From NCBI RefSeq assembly GCF_002205645.1, contig NZ_NIOF01000012.1:1-64000 (forward strand): 64,000 nucleotides of DNA, written 5' to 3'. This stretch comes from Roseateles aquatilis (lineage in GTDB: Bacteria > Pseudomonadota > Gammaproteobacteria > Burkholderiales > Burkholderiaceae_C). How positions within the stretch are numbered: the stretch's first letter is position 1; each line of letters starts with the position of its first letter. The notes below the pieces were generated by a model. That model was not told where the DNA came from and did not search any database. It was given only the letters and a program-made list of their open reading frames with translations. This document shows positions 19,549 through 28,100 of the stretch, in pieces. The position numbers were made by a program, and so were the translations under genes.

Positions 19549-19962
19549 TCATGAGGGCCTCCACAGATTGCAGGCGACAGCAAGGAATGCCAGTATCAGC
19601 GTAGCCGAGCAGAAGGCGGGAACCACCCAGCCAATCATGTGATTTGCAGAGAATGAAAACTTTTCTCCCCTCGCGGCTTCGGATGCCCAAGATAGTGCGG
19701 TCGTCTTGTCGCGTTTTAGCTCTTCGATGATCGGCCGAACTACTGAGTAGGCGCGATACGTAGCAAAGGCCAAAGCCGAGCACGCCGTCCATCCAACGGC
19801 TAGGACGAAGTAGGCGGTGACGGCTTCTTTCGTCGCCAGTGTGCCTGCGATCACTGCGGCGTAGACCGCCAGCATGAAGTTGAAGCGGGAGTTCATGAGG
19901 TTCTCAAGAAACTCCCGCTCGCGCAGCAGCTCGCCGCGTTCAGGCATCTGTGTGGATGACAT
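19549..19962 (-). CDS. small membrane protein of unknown function
   Basis: 137 aa. A charged N-terminus (ERGELLREREFLENLMNSRF) precedes two hydrophobic segments (FMLAVYAAVIAGTLA; AYFVLAVGWTACSALAFATY), a cytoplasmic stretch with KRDKTTALSWASEAARGE, and a final membrane segment (GWVVPAFCSATLILAFLAVA). This layout, a soluble N-terminal helix and paired membrane helices, recalls small effector or sensor membrane proteins of accessory regions, but no family is recognised. GC is lower than in the core genes. It is on the opposite strand from the HNH-like stub. Confidence 0.65.
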   Translation of the reverse strand: MSSTQMPERGELLREREFLENLMNSRFNFMLAVYAAVIAGTLATKEAVTAYFVLAVGWTACSALAFATYRAYSVVRPIIEELKRDKTTALSWASEAARGEKFSFSANHMIGWVVPAFCSATLILAFLAVACNLWRPS

Positions 19963-20462
19963 CTGAAGTTCCTCCCTGAGGTTGAATCGATCAGTTCTTG
20001 GTGCTCGTAGCGACCTGCGGCTTGACGTTCTCGCAGTTCAAAGGCGGCCATTCAACCTAGTGCTCCCCCTCGATGGTTGAGGCTGCTCTGACGGCAAGAC
20101 CTTCCAATCTGGTGGCCACAATACGAGCAGCCCACGCTACTGTCATCCGCAAGGCAAGGGATCCGCGACCATGCGTGCAGCGGATCGTCGAACAGCCGCC
20201 GATGATCACAGCGGTTGCTCAGCCTGTCGGTCGCGAATGACTCTGACCAGGGGCAATCCACTGGGTGACAACACACAGCCTAGAGCGCACCTTGCCCGCA
20301 ACATAGCGCTCCCCATCCACGGTGCCGCTCAGCCTGAGCAGCAGCCGAAACAGGCGCCCAGAATCACCAGAATTGGGAGCCGCCCCAAAGGCTCTTTCGG
20401 TCACAGACGACGGAGTTGCTCGCGTCGCCACTCGACCCGGCGTCGAAAGCTCTTCCGTCCAA
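19963..20462. other. 500-bp region without an intact gene
   Basis: The minus strand at 19991-20056 encodes a plausible C-terminal peptide (VEWPPLNCENVKPQVATST) directly after a TAG, so it looks like the remains of a gene. The rest is mixed-GC sequence with no supported reading frame, marking the right edge of the accessory patch. Confidence 0.45.
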
Positions 20463-21182
20463 TCAAGCCCGCGGCAACAGCGCTTTCGCCGCCTCGATGC
20501 GCAGCGGCATCGGGACCGACGCATCGTTCATCACGTGGAGCAGGAATGCCCGCGGATCGGTGAAGCCGGTCGCCGGACCACCCGCGACCGCATCCACGCT
20601 CGGGGTCGGAGTCGGGATAGGGATAACCGGCACGGCGGGCGCCACCGGCCGCGTCGAGCCGAGCTCATCCAGCGCCGCCGCCCACGCCGGTGGCGTGATG
20701 CTCTGCAGCTCCTTCAGCAGGTCGGCCTGACCCTCCGCGCCGGGCGGGATGTCCAGCCAGGGCGACTCGACGAAAACCGGCGCGAGGTCCGCGGCCACGA
20801 ACGCCGACCACTGCCCTTCGCGCACCTGCGCGGGCACCGGCGGCGCCGAGATCGGCAGACCCGCCGCCTCCACCGACGGAAAGCAACGGACGCGCGACGC
20901 CGGCACGGCGCCGAGGTAATGCGCCTTCAGTCCCGCCAGGAACGCGGCACCCTGCCCCGCCTCGCAGCCCGCTTGCAGCGAGAACCACAGCTGGTAGCTG
21001 TCCTCGCCAGCGATCGCGATGCCCGGCGCGGGCAGACCCAGGTCGAGCTGCACGCCGCGCCAGACGGCGCCGAGCAGGTCCCAATCCGCCGGGCGGCCGA
21101 CGTCCAGCACCAGCGCGCGCATCGCGCCCGAGGTGGAGTCGGCGGCGTAGAGACGTTGGAGCTGGATGGCGAGTCGGGTCAC
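20463..21182 (-). CDS. conserved-looking hypothetical protein
   Basis: 239 aa, full codon bias of the core genome. The N-terminal half (MRALVLDVGRPADWDLLGAV, then DSYQLWFSLQAG and FLAGLKAHYL) has a weak resemblance to archaeo-eukaryotic-type primase domains, in which a YQLWF-like strand is common. The C-terminus (DPRAFLLHVMNDASVPMPLR, IEAAKALLP) looks like the end of phage terminase small subunits. Between them is a Pro/Ala linker. Both similarities are impressions. No replication or phage genes adjoin it, and it follows tdh in the same direction with an 87-bp gap. Confidence 0.6.
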   Translation of the reverse strand: MTRLAIQLQRLYAADSTSGAMRALVLDVGRPADWDLLGAVWRGVQLDLGLPAPGIAIAGEDSYQLWFSLQAGCEAGQGAAFLAGLKAHYLGAVPASRVRCFPSVEAAGLPISAPPVPAQVREGQWSAFVAADLAPVFVESPWLDIPPGAEGQADLLKELQSITPPAWAAALDELGSTRPVAPAVPVIPIPTPTPSVDAVAGGPATGFTDPRAFLLHVMNDASVPMPLRIEAAKALLPRA

Positions 21183-21269
21183 GGCAGTCGCGGCAGGCTT
21201 GGGGATGGAGGCCGCACTCTACGCGCTCTCAGGCCGCACGTTCGCGGCATCTCACCCCTCGCGACAGGA

Positions 21270-22214
21270 TCAGCCCGCCAGTTGCGTTTTCAGCGACGTC
21301 AGCATGTCGTCGGCCATCGCATCCAGGTCGTAGCCCAGTTTCCAGCCCCAGTCGCGCTGCGCGACGGTGTCGTCGATGGACTGCGGCCAGCTGGCGGCGA
21401 TGTTCTGGCGGAAGTCCGGCGCATAGTCGATGGTGAAACCGTCGATGCGGCGGCGGATGGACGCGGCGATCTGCTCCGGCGTGAAGCTGACGCCGGCCAG
21501 GTTGTAGCTGCCCCACTCGGTGATCCGGTCGGCGGGGGCTTCCATCAGCTCCAGCGTCGCGCGCAGCGCGTCGGGCATGTACATCATCGGCAGCGCCTGG
21601 TCTTGCTCCAGGAAGCAGGTGTAGCGGCCGTGCTTGAGCGCCTCGTGGAAGATCTCGACGGCGTAGTCCGTCGTGCCGCCGCCGGGCGGCGTCTTCCAGC
21701 TGATCAGGCCCGGATAACGCAGGCTGCGCACGTCCACGCCGTGGTTGGCGTGGTACCAGCGGCACCAGCCCTCGCCGGCCAGCTTGGAGATGCCGTAGAT
21801 CGTCGTCGGGTCCATGACCGTCGTCTGTGGCGTGTCGCGCTTGGGGGTCCGTGGACCGAAGGCGGCGATCGAGCTGGGCCAGAACACGCGCTCCAACTTC
21901 TCCGTGCGCGCCAGCTCCAGCACGTTGAGCAGGCCCTTCATGTTGAGGTCCCAGGCCCACATCGGATGCTTCTCGCCCGTCGCCGACAAGGCGGCGGCCA
22001 GGTGATAGATCTGCGTGATGCCGTGGCGCTTGACCACGCCCGCCAGCGCGGCGGCGTCGGTCACGTCCAGCATCTCGTGCGCCAGCTGCGGCACGCGGCC
22101 CTGCGGCGCGACGTCGCTGGTGATGACGTTGGCGTTGCCGTGGCGCCGGGCCAGTTCCACCGCCAGCTCGGAACCAATCTGGCCGTTCGCGCCGATCAAC
22201 AGGATCTTGGTCAT
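21270..22214 (-). CDS. tdh: L-threonine 3-dehydrogenase, epimerase (SDR) type
   Basis: 314 aa from the ATG at 22214. It has the NAD-binding GANGQIGSELA at residues 7-17, DLNMKGLLNVLELAR, a serine in WPSSIAAFG and the catalytic pair in YGISKLAGE. These are marks of the extended SDR threonine dehydrogenases, which make 2-amino-3-ketobutyrate from L-threonine with NAD+. Its partner kbl lies directly upstream in the same direction and uses that product, so the identity is firm. This is not the zinc-dependent type of E. coli. Confidence 0.92.
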   Translation of the reverse strand: MTKILLIGANGQIGSELAVELARRHGNANVITSDVAPQGRVPQLAHEMLDVTDAAALAGVVKRHGITQIYHLAAALSATGEKHPMWAWDLNMKGLLNVLELARTEKLERVFWPSSIAAFGPRTPKRDTPQTTVMDPTTIYGISKLAGEGWCRWYHANHGVDVRSLRYPGLISWKTPPGGGTTDYAVEIFHEALKHGRYTCFLEQDQALPMMYMPDALRATLELMEAPADRITEWGSYNLAGVSFTPEQIAASIRRRIDGFTIDYAPDFRQNIAASWPQSIDDTVAQRDWGWKLGYDLDAMADDMLTSLKTQLAG

Positions 22215-22251
22215 GGGACTTTTTCTTCGGTCTGCTTGGTCTTTTTGGGAA

Positions 22252-22271
22252 GGACCGCCCACAGGCGGTCC
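22252..22271. other. intercistronic hairpin between kbl and tdh
   Basis: GGACCGCC-CACA-GGCGGTCC, a perfect 8-bp stem in the 89-bp space between kbl and tdh. No T-run follows on the minus strand. It may moderate read-through or stabilise the upstream mRNA. Confidence 0.5.
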
Positions 22272-22303
22272 GAGGTCGGCGTCAACGCCGGCGACGCCGG
22301 GCC

Positions 22304-23533
22304 TCAGCCCACCAGGCCGAGTTCGCGGCCGGCCTGGGCGAACGCGGCGACGGCGCGCTCCAGGTGCTCGCGCTCATGCACGGCGGAAACCTGCACGCGC
22401 ACGCGCGCCTGCTCCTTCGGCACGACCGGATAGAAGAAGCCGACGGCGTAGACACCCAGCTCCAGCAGCCGCGCGCTCAGTTGCTGCGCCTTGACGGCGT
22501 CGAACAGCATCACCGGCACGATCGGGTGGGTGCCCGGCTTGATCTGGAAGCCGGCCTGCTGGATGGCCTCGCGGAAGTAGGTCGTGTTGGCCTCCAGCTT
22601 GTCGCGCAGCGCGGTGCTGCCTTCCAGCAGATCCAGCACGGCCAGCGACGCACCGACGATGCTGGGCGCCACGGTGTTGGAGAACAGGTAGGGCCGCGAG
22701 CGCTGGCGCAGCAGCTCGATCACTTCCTTGCGGCCGGTCGTGAAGCCGCCCGACGCGCCGCCGAGCGCCTTGCCCAGCGTGCCGGTGATGATGTCGACCT
22801 TGCCAAAGATGCCGCGGTGCTCGTGCGTGCCGCGGCCGGTCCTGCCCATGAAGCCGCTGGCATGGCATTCGTCGATGCCCAGCAGCGCGCCGTGGCGGTT
22901 GGTGATCTCGCGGATCTTGTCGAGCTGCGCGATCGTGCCGTCCATCGAGAACACGCCGTCGGTGAACACCATCACGTGGCGCGCGCCGGCCGCGCGGGCG
23001 GCCACCAGCTGGGCCTCCAGGTCGGCCATGTCGTTGTGCTTGTAGCGCAAGCGCCTGGCCTTGCACAGGCGGATGCCGTCGATGATCGAGGCGTGGTTCA
23101 GCTCGTCGCTGATGATGGCGTCCTGCTCGCCCAGCAGCGGCTCGAACAGCCCGCCGTTGGCGTCGAAGGCGGCGGCGTAGAGGATGGTGTCCTCGGTGCC
23201 GAGGAAACGCGCCAGGCGTTGCTCCAGCTCCTTGTGGATGTCCTGCGTGCCGCAGATGAAGCGCACCGAGGACAGTCCGTAGCCATGCGTGCGCAGCGCC
23301 TCATGCGCGGCTTCCAGCACTTGCGGATGGGCCGACAGGCCCAGGTAGTTGTTGGCGCACAGGTTGATGACCTCGCGGCCGTCCTGCGTCCTGACGATCG
23401 CGCCCTGCGGGCTGGTGATGATGCGTTCGCTCTTGTAGAGCCCCGCGTCGCGGATGCCTTGCAGCTCGTTCTGCAGATGGCGATAGAAGTCGTCGGTGGA
23501 CGGGGCGATCGTGGGGGTGGCGGTGTTGGTCAT
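22304..23533 (-). CDS. kbl: 2-amino-3-ketobutyrate CoA ligase (glycine C-acetyltransferase)
   Basis: 409 aa, ATG at 23533 with AGGAGCG upstream. A PLP enzyme of the alpha-oxoamine synthase family: NLCANNYLGLSAHPQVLEAA, YGLSSVRFICGTQDIHKELE, DELNHASIIDG, DECHASGFMG and the PLP lysine in TGTLGKALGGASGG. It cleaves 2-amino-3-ketobutyrate with CoA to glycine and acetyl-CoA. First gene of the kbl-tdh operon. The divergent XRE-cupin regulator and a palindrome between them suggest local control. Confidence 0.96.
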   Translation of the reverse strand: MTNTATPTIAPSTDDFYRHLQNELQGIRDAGLYKSERIITSPQGAIVRTQDGREVINLCANNYLGLSAHPQVLEAAHEALRTHGYGLSSVRFICGTQDIHKELEQRLARFLGTEDTILYAAAFDANGGLFEPLLGEQDAIISDELNHASIIDGIRLCKARRLRYKHNDMADLEAQLVAARAAGARHVMVFTDGVFSMDGTIAQLDKIREITNRHGALLGIDECHASGFMGRTGRGTHEHRGIFGKVDIITGTLGKALGGASGGFTTGRKEVIELLRQRSRPYLFSNTVAPSIVGASLAVLDLLEGSTALRDKLEANTTYFREAIQQAGFQIKPGTHPIVPVMLFDAVKAQQLSARLLELGVYAVGFFYPVVPKEQARVRVQVSAVHEREHLERAVAAFAQAGRELGLVG

Positions 23534-23562
23534 GCGGGCGCTCCTGCGGCACAATCCGTTAA

Positions 23563-23587
23563 ATCGAACGCGTTCGTTATATCGAAC
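23563..23587. promoter_or_regulatory. operator candidate between kbl and its divergent regulator
   Basis: The 12-bp palindrome CGAACGCGTTCG (23565-23576) is followed 18 bp on by another ATCGAAC half-site (ATCGAAC at 23563 and 23581). It sits about 30 bp from the kbl start and 90 bp before the regulator start, well placed for control of both. Confidence 0.5.
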
Positions 23588-23677
23588 AGCCGTGCAGTAT
23601 CAGGGAATCGAGGGGCCGCGGTCAAGGTGTGCGGCCCTGTCTCGTGATGCTGTCTTGCCTCTCGCCGCCACAGCCCG

Positions 23678-24256
23678 ATGTCCGCCATTCCTTCCGAAAA
23701 GCTAGAACCTCCGCGCGTCGGCGCGACGCTGCAATCGCTGCGGCAAGCGCAGGGCCTGTCGCTGGACGAGTTGTCGCGCCGGGCGGGCGTGTCGAAGTCG
23801 ATGCTCTCTCAAATCGAGCGCAATCAGGCCAATCCCACGGTGGCGGTGGTGTGGCGGCTTGCCAATGCGCTGCGGGTGGAGTTGTCGGAGTTGCTGGGCG
23901 GGGAGCGCCCGGCGGCGCCGCCGATCGAGGTGGTCGCGTCCCATGCCACGCCGGGGCTGTCGAGCCCGGACGGGTTGTGCCGGCTGAGGATCCTCGGCCC
24001 GATCGAGCTGGCCGGCAACTTCGAGTGGTACGAGCTGACGGTGCAGCCTGGCGGCGCGCTGGAATCCGCGGCGCACGAGCCGGGCTCGCGCGAGCACCTG
24101 AGCGTGCTCGCCGGGGAGCTCGAAGTCACCGCCTGCGGCAGCCGCCACGTCGTCAAGACCGGCGAGACCGCGCGCTACGCCGTGGACGGAGCGCACGCGA
24201 TCCGCAATCTGTCGAAGAAGGCAGCGACGGCGCTGCTGGTGGTGTTGCACGCGTGA
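23678..24256 (+). CDS. XRE-family regulator with C-terminal cupin
   Basis: 192 aa. Residues about 15-70 are an XRE helix-turn-helix (LQSLRQAQGLSLDELSRRAG and KSMLSQIERNQANPTVAVVW). Residues about 100-190 are a cupin small-molecule domain (EWYELTVQPGGALESAAHEP, HLSVLAGELEV). This architecture is common next to amino-acid catabolic genes, where the cupin probably senses the substrate. Divergent from kbl-tdh, so it is likely their regulator, with threonine or a product as ligand by inference. Confidence 0.88.
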   Translation: MSAIPSEKLEPPRVGATLQSLRQAQGLSLDELSRRAGVSKSMLSQIERNQANPTVAVVWRLANALRVELSELLGGERPAAPPIEVVASHATPGLSSPDGLCRLRILGPIELAGNFEWYELTVQPGGALESAAHEPGSREHLSVLAGELEVTACGSRHVVKTGETARYAVDGAHAIRNLSKKAATALLVVLHA

Positions 24257-24648
24257 TGCACGACAGGTTGCTGATACTTCAGGGCTTTCCGAACTTCGCT
24301 GGCTTCAGATAGGTTATTCGACGCGGAAGCTGGAGCCCTGCTCCGCCTATCCGCTGGCCAATCGTTGCAATGGCCGCTCCCATGCCCTCCTTCGGCCTCC
24401 CGGCCGCCCCGAAAGTTGGACGGGTCTCTTTCAACGCTGCCGTGCCAGCCTCCTGCTCAACCTGAGGAAGGTGGCGAATCTACAGATGCATGAGCGGCGA
24501 CGAGGGATTCGCAGGGTCCGAGCTTGACGGTTGCGCAGTCGGCGCCCCCCCACCACACCCACTGTTACTTGACCTCGCGAGCTCGATCGTCACAATCGCC
24601 CGATCGCGGAGGCGAGGGAGCGTTCACGGCAGTCAAGGCAGTACATCC
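24257..24648. other. 392-bp region, no gene seen
   Basis: Follows the XRE-cupin gene. In-frame extension of the next gene to 24490 is possible but its sequence is not protein-like. No hairpin with T-run, repeat or RNA gene recognised. Confidence 0.4.
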
Positions 24649-24972
24649 ATGCAGCAACGCTCAATGAATTCAGAGAAGTCCCACCACATCCCCACCCCGA
24701 CCCAACCCGCCACCATCGACAGCGAAACGCAGATGAAGCAGCTGCAGCTGCTGGACGGCTCGGCACGCCTGCGCGTGGCGGAACAGCGCGCCCGAGACGG
24801 CCGCACGTCGCCGCTGATCGACAAGAACTCGCTGCCGCTGGGCGAGCCGCCCAAGTACGGCATGAAGCCGACCGCCGCGACGCGCCCCAGGCCGCCCTAT
24901 CGCCTCGCGCTGTTCTCCGTCGTCGCGCTGCTGGCCGCGGTCGGCGGCGCCGCGCTCACGTTCCTGAAGTAG
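24649..24972 (+). CDS. small C-tail-anchored protein
   Basis: 107 aa from ATG 24649, or 102 from ATG 24664. A polar N-terminal part (SARLRVAEQRARDGRTSPLI, then PPKYGMKPTAATRPRPPY) is followed by one membrane segment at the C-terminus (RLALFSVVALLAAVGGAAL). No family known. The end overlaps the convergent YihY-like gene by 17 bp. Sequence and codon use fit a real gene, but the start is uncertain. Confidence 0.5.
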   Translation: MQQRSMNSEKSHHIPTPTQPATIDSETQMKQLQLLDGSARLRVAEQRARDGRTSPLIDKNSLPLGEPPKYGMKPTAATRPRPPYRLALFSVVALLAAVGGAALTFLK

Positions 24973-26218
24973 CCGGCGCGCCGCGCGCGATCAGGGCGCC
25001 GACGGTCGTCTGCTCCCAGCCGGCCTTGTCCCACAGCATCGCCAGGCCCTCCTGGCGGTCGGCCAGCAGCGCGCGGATCAACGGCTCGGCCATCGTCGAC
25101 GACGGCTCGCACAGCAGCACCAGGCGCGACGCGCCGTCCTCCTCCAGCCGCCCGACCCAGTCCAGTTGCTGAAGCTGCTGGACGACGGGCTCGAGCTGCA
25201 GCGGGTCGACGCACAGGCGTTGCGACAGCGCCAGCGACGTGCGGCCGGATTCGCCGGCGATGCGCGCCGCCTCCAGCTCGCGCACCACGTCCAGCGCCAG
25301 CTCCATCTGCATGCCCGGCTTGTTGCGGCGCACGCTCACGCCGCCGGCCAGCGCCGGCGCGTTCGCCGCCAGGATCGCGCCGAGCAGCACGATGGACCAG
25401 CCGACGTAGATCCAGATCAGGAAGATCGGCACCGCCGCGAACGCGCCATACAGCGTCGAATACGTCGGCACCTGCTTCACGTACCACGCCAGCCCCTGCT
25501 TGGCGATGTGGAACGCCACCGCGACGAAGCCCGCGCCCATCAGCGCGTGGCGCCAGCGTACGTCCGTGTTGGGCACGTAGTGGAACAGCGCCGCGACCGC
25601 GCCCCAGAGCACCAGCAGGTCCACGCTGTTGAGCAGCACCACCAGCCCGCGCGGCATGTTGTCGACGTAGTCGCGGCTGGCGGTGATCAGCACGCTGGTC
25701 ACCGCCAGGCTGCCGCCCAGCAGCAGCGGCCCGAGCGTCATCGCGGCCCAGTACACCAGCACGCGCTGCGCGATCGGCCGCGGCCGCTGCACGCGCCAGA
25801 TCTGGTTGAGCGTGCGGTCGATGGTCAGCATCAGCGCCAGCGCGGTGAAGCCGAGCACCCCCAGGCCGAGCGCGCCCAACCGGTTGGCCTTGGCCGCGAA
25901 TTGCGTCAGCGACATCAACACCGGGCGCGCGATGTTGTCCGGGATCAGTGACTTGAGGAAGTATTTCTCCAGCGCGGCCTGGAAGCTGGAGAACATCGGG
26001 AAGGCCGTGAACAGCGCCAGCGCCACGGTCAGCAGCGGCACCAGCGAGATCAGCGTGGTGAAGGTCAGGCTGCCCGCGGTCAGGCCCAGGCGCTCCTCCC
26101 GGAAGCGCTGCACGAACACGCGCAAGGTGCGCGCCCAGGGCCACTTGAGCAAGCTCCGGCCGATCTCCCGCGCGCTCTCGCGCACCCCATGGCGCGCCAC
26201 CCTCTGTCTGATATTCAT
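24956..26218 (-). CDS. YihY/UPF0761-family membrane protein (RNase BN-like)
   Basis: 420 aa from the ATG at 26218. The family core spans residues about 20-290: RLGLTAGSLTFTTLISLVPL, then several membrane helices, the WRVQRPRPIAQRVLVYWAAM loop, VPNTDVRWRHALMGAG, and TLYGAFAAVPIFLIWIYVGW. Proteins of this group were once called RNase BN but have no proved nuclease activity. The C-terminal ~120 residues (LALSQRLCVDPLQLEPVVQQ) look like a winged-helix-type cytosolic domain, as in many proteobacterial members. Its start is only 19 bp from the divergent DUF2069 start. Confidence 0.85.
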   Translation of the reverse strand: MNIRQRVARHGVRESAREIGRSLLKWPWARTLRVFVQRFREERLGLTAGSLTFTTLISLVPLLTVALALFTAFPMFSSFQAALEKYFLKSLIPDNIARPVLMSLTQFAAKANRLGALGLGVLGFTALALMLTIDRTLNQIWRVQRPRPIAQRVLVYWAAMTLGPLLLGGSLAVTSVLITASRDYVDNMPRGLVVLLNSVDLLVLWGAVAALFHYVPNTDVRWRHALMGAGFVAVAFHIAKQGLAWYVKQVPTYSTLYGAFAAVPIFLIWIYVGWSIVLLGAILAANAPALAGGVSVRRNKPGMQMELALDVVRELEAARIAGESGRTSLALSQRLCVDPLQLEPVVQQLQQLDWVGRLEEDGASRLVLLCEPSSTMAEPLIRALLADRQEGLAMLWDKAGWEQTTVGALIARGAPATSGT

Positions 26219-26237
26219 GCTGGCTATGATGCCAGCC

Positions 26238-26645
26238 ATGTCAAGCCTCGACGCGCCCCTGAGCCCTGCCCCGACGCCTCGCACCGAGCCCACCGCGCGT
26301 GAACGCGGCAGCCGCAACACCGCCTTCGTCGCGACGCTCGCGCTGGCGCTGCTGTGCCTGGCCTGGGAGCTGTGGCTGGCGCCCGTCGGCCGCGGCACGT
26401 TGGCGATCAAGGCCGTGCCGCTGCTGCTGCCGCTGGCGGGCCTGTGGCGCTACCGCATGTACACCTACCGCTGGCTGAGCCTGTTCATCTGGCTTTACGT
26501 CACTGAGGGCCTGGTGCGCGGCACGTCCGAGACCGGCATCGGCCAGGGACTGGCCTGGATCGAGGTGGCGCTGTCGGTGACGATCTTCATCGCCTGCGCC
26601 GCGCAGATCCGGCAGCGCCTGGCCGAGGCCAGGGGCGCGCCGTGA
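26238..26645 (+). CDS. DUF2069 membrane protein
   Basis: 135 aa. A polar N-terminus is followed by three to four membrane segments: NTAFVATLALALLCLAWELW, LAIKAVPLLLPLAGLWRY, WLSLFIWLYVTEGLVRG and ALSVTIFIACAAQIR. This is the DUF2069 pattern of gamma- and betaproteobacteria, function unknown. The start is not sure because several ATGs (26217-26238) lie close together and overlap the promoter of the divergent YihY gene. Stop overlaps the next gene (GTGA), so translation is coupled. Confidence 0.8.
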   Translation: MSSLDAPLSPAPTPRTEPTARERGSRNTAFVATLALALLCLAWELWLAPVGRGTLAIKAVPLLLPLAGLWRYRMYTYRWLSLFIWLYVTEGLVRGTSETGIGQGLAWIEVALSVTIFIACAAQIRQRLAEARGAP

Positions 26646-28090
26646 TCGGCATCCCCAGCGGCGCCCCGAACGACGCCGCCCGCGCCGCCCTGATCGACGC
26701 GCTGCGCGCGCTGCTCGGCGACGCGCACGTGCTGCTGCCGGGCGAGCACGACCTGGCCGCCTACGAGCGCGACTGGCGCAAGCGCTACGCCGGACGCGCG
26801 CTGGCGGTGCTGCGACCGGCCGACACGGCGCAGGTGGCGGGCATCGTGAAGCTCGCGCGCGCGCATCGCGTGCCGCTGGTGCCGCAGGGCGGCAACACCG
26901 GGCTGGTCGGCGGCGGCGTGCCGGATGCCTCGGGCACGCAGTTGCTGCTGAGCCTGCAGCGCCTGAACCGCGTCCGTCAGATGGACCCGTCCAACCTGAC
27001 GATGACCGTCGAGGCCGGCTGCGTGCTGCAAAGCGCCCAGCAGGCCGCGCACGCGGCGGGCCTGTTGTTCCCGCTCAGCCTGGCCGCCGAGGGGAGTTGC
27101 ACGATCGGTGGCAACCTCGCGACCAACGCCGGCGGCACGCAGGTGCTGCGCTACGGCAACGCACGCGAGTTGTGCCTCGGCCTGGAGGTCGTGACCGCCG
27201 ACGGCGAGATCTGGGACGGGCTCTCCGGCCTGCGCAAGGACAACACCGGCTACGACCTGCGCGACCTGTTCATCGGCTCCGAGGGCACGCTGGGCGTGAT
27301 CACCGCGGCCACGCTGAAGCTGCACCCCCAACCGCGTGCGCGCATGACGGCGCTGGCCGCGTGCGACTCCCTGCGGCATGCCGTGACGCTGCTGGACCTG
27401 ACGCGCTCGCGCTGCGGCGCGGCGCTGACCGGCTTCGAGGTCATGAACGCGCTGTCACTGGCGCTGGTCGCCAAACACTTCCCGCAGCTGGCGCAACCGC
27501 TGGGCCCGCGGCCGTGGACGGTGCTGCTGGAGCTCTCCGACAGCGAGGGCGAGGGCCACGCCCGCGCGCAATTCGAATCGCTGCTGGAGCAGGCGCTGGA
27601 GCGCGGCGTGATCGACGACGCGGCGGTCGCGGAAAGCCTGGCGCAAAGCCAGGCCATGTGGCACCTGCGCGAATCCATCCCGCTGGCGCAGAGCGAGGAA
27701 GGCCTGAACATCAAGCACGACATCTCGCTGCCGGTATCGCGCATCCCCGACTTCGTCGAGCGCTGCGACGCGCTGCTGGCGGAACGCTTTCCGGGCTCGC
27801 GGCTGGTGGACTTCGGCCATCTGGGCGACGGCAACCTGCACTACAACGTCCAGGCGCCGGAAGGCACGCCGCCGGCCGACTTCCTGCGAGAGCGCGAGAC
27901 GGCGGTGAACGCCGTCGTCTACGACCAGGTGATCGCGCACGGTGGATCGATCTCCGCCGAGCACGGCATCGGCCAGCTCAAGCGCGACGAACTCGCGCAG
28001 CGCAAGAGCCCGGTGGCGATGCAACTGATGCGACAGATCAAGCAGGCGCTGGATCCGGACGGGTTGTTGAATCCGGGGCGGGTGGTGTGA
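26642..28090 (+). CDS. FAD-binding 2-hydroxyacid dehydrogenase (D-2-HGDH/GlcD type)
   Basis: 482 aa, GTG start overlapping the DUF2069 stop. The FAD (PCMH-type) domain covers residues 60-230, with VPLVPQGGNTGLVGGGVPDA, GSCTIGGNLATNAGGTQVLR and GSEGTLGVITAATLKLHP. The C-terminal FAD-oxidase domain has VDFGHLGDGNLHYNV, whose histidines bind the substrate and metal, and SAEHGIGQLKRDELAQRKSP. Such enzymes oxidise D-2-hydroxyglutarate, D-lactate or glycolate and pass electrons on to an ETF or the quinone pool. The exact substrate is open. Soluble, no signal peptide. Confidence 0.9.
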   Translation: MIGIPSGAPNDAARAALIDALRALLGDAHVLLPGEHDLAAYERDWRKRYAGRALAVLRPADTAQVAGIVKLARAHRVPLVPQGGNTGLVGGGVPDASGTQLLLSLQRLNRVRQMDPSNLTMTVEAGCVLQSAQQAAHAAGLLFPLSLAAEGSCTIGGNLATNAGGTQVLRYGNARELCLGLEVVTADGEIWDGLSGLRKDNTGYDLRDLFIGSEGTLGVITAATLKLHPQPRARMTALAACDSLRHAVTLLDLTRSRCGAALTGFEVMNALSLALVAKHFPQLAQPLGPRPWTVLLELSDSEGEGHARAQFESLLEQALERGVIDDAAVAESLAQSQAMWHLRESIPLAQSEEGLNIKHDISLPVSRIPDFVERCDALLAERFPGSRLVDFGHLGDGNLHYNVQAPEGTPPADFLRERETAVNAVVYDQVIAHGGSISAEHGIGQLKRDELAQRKSPVAMQLMRQIKQALDPDGLLNPGRVV

Positions 28091-28100
28091 TCTGCCCGCG

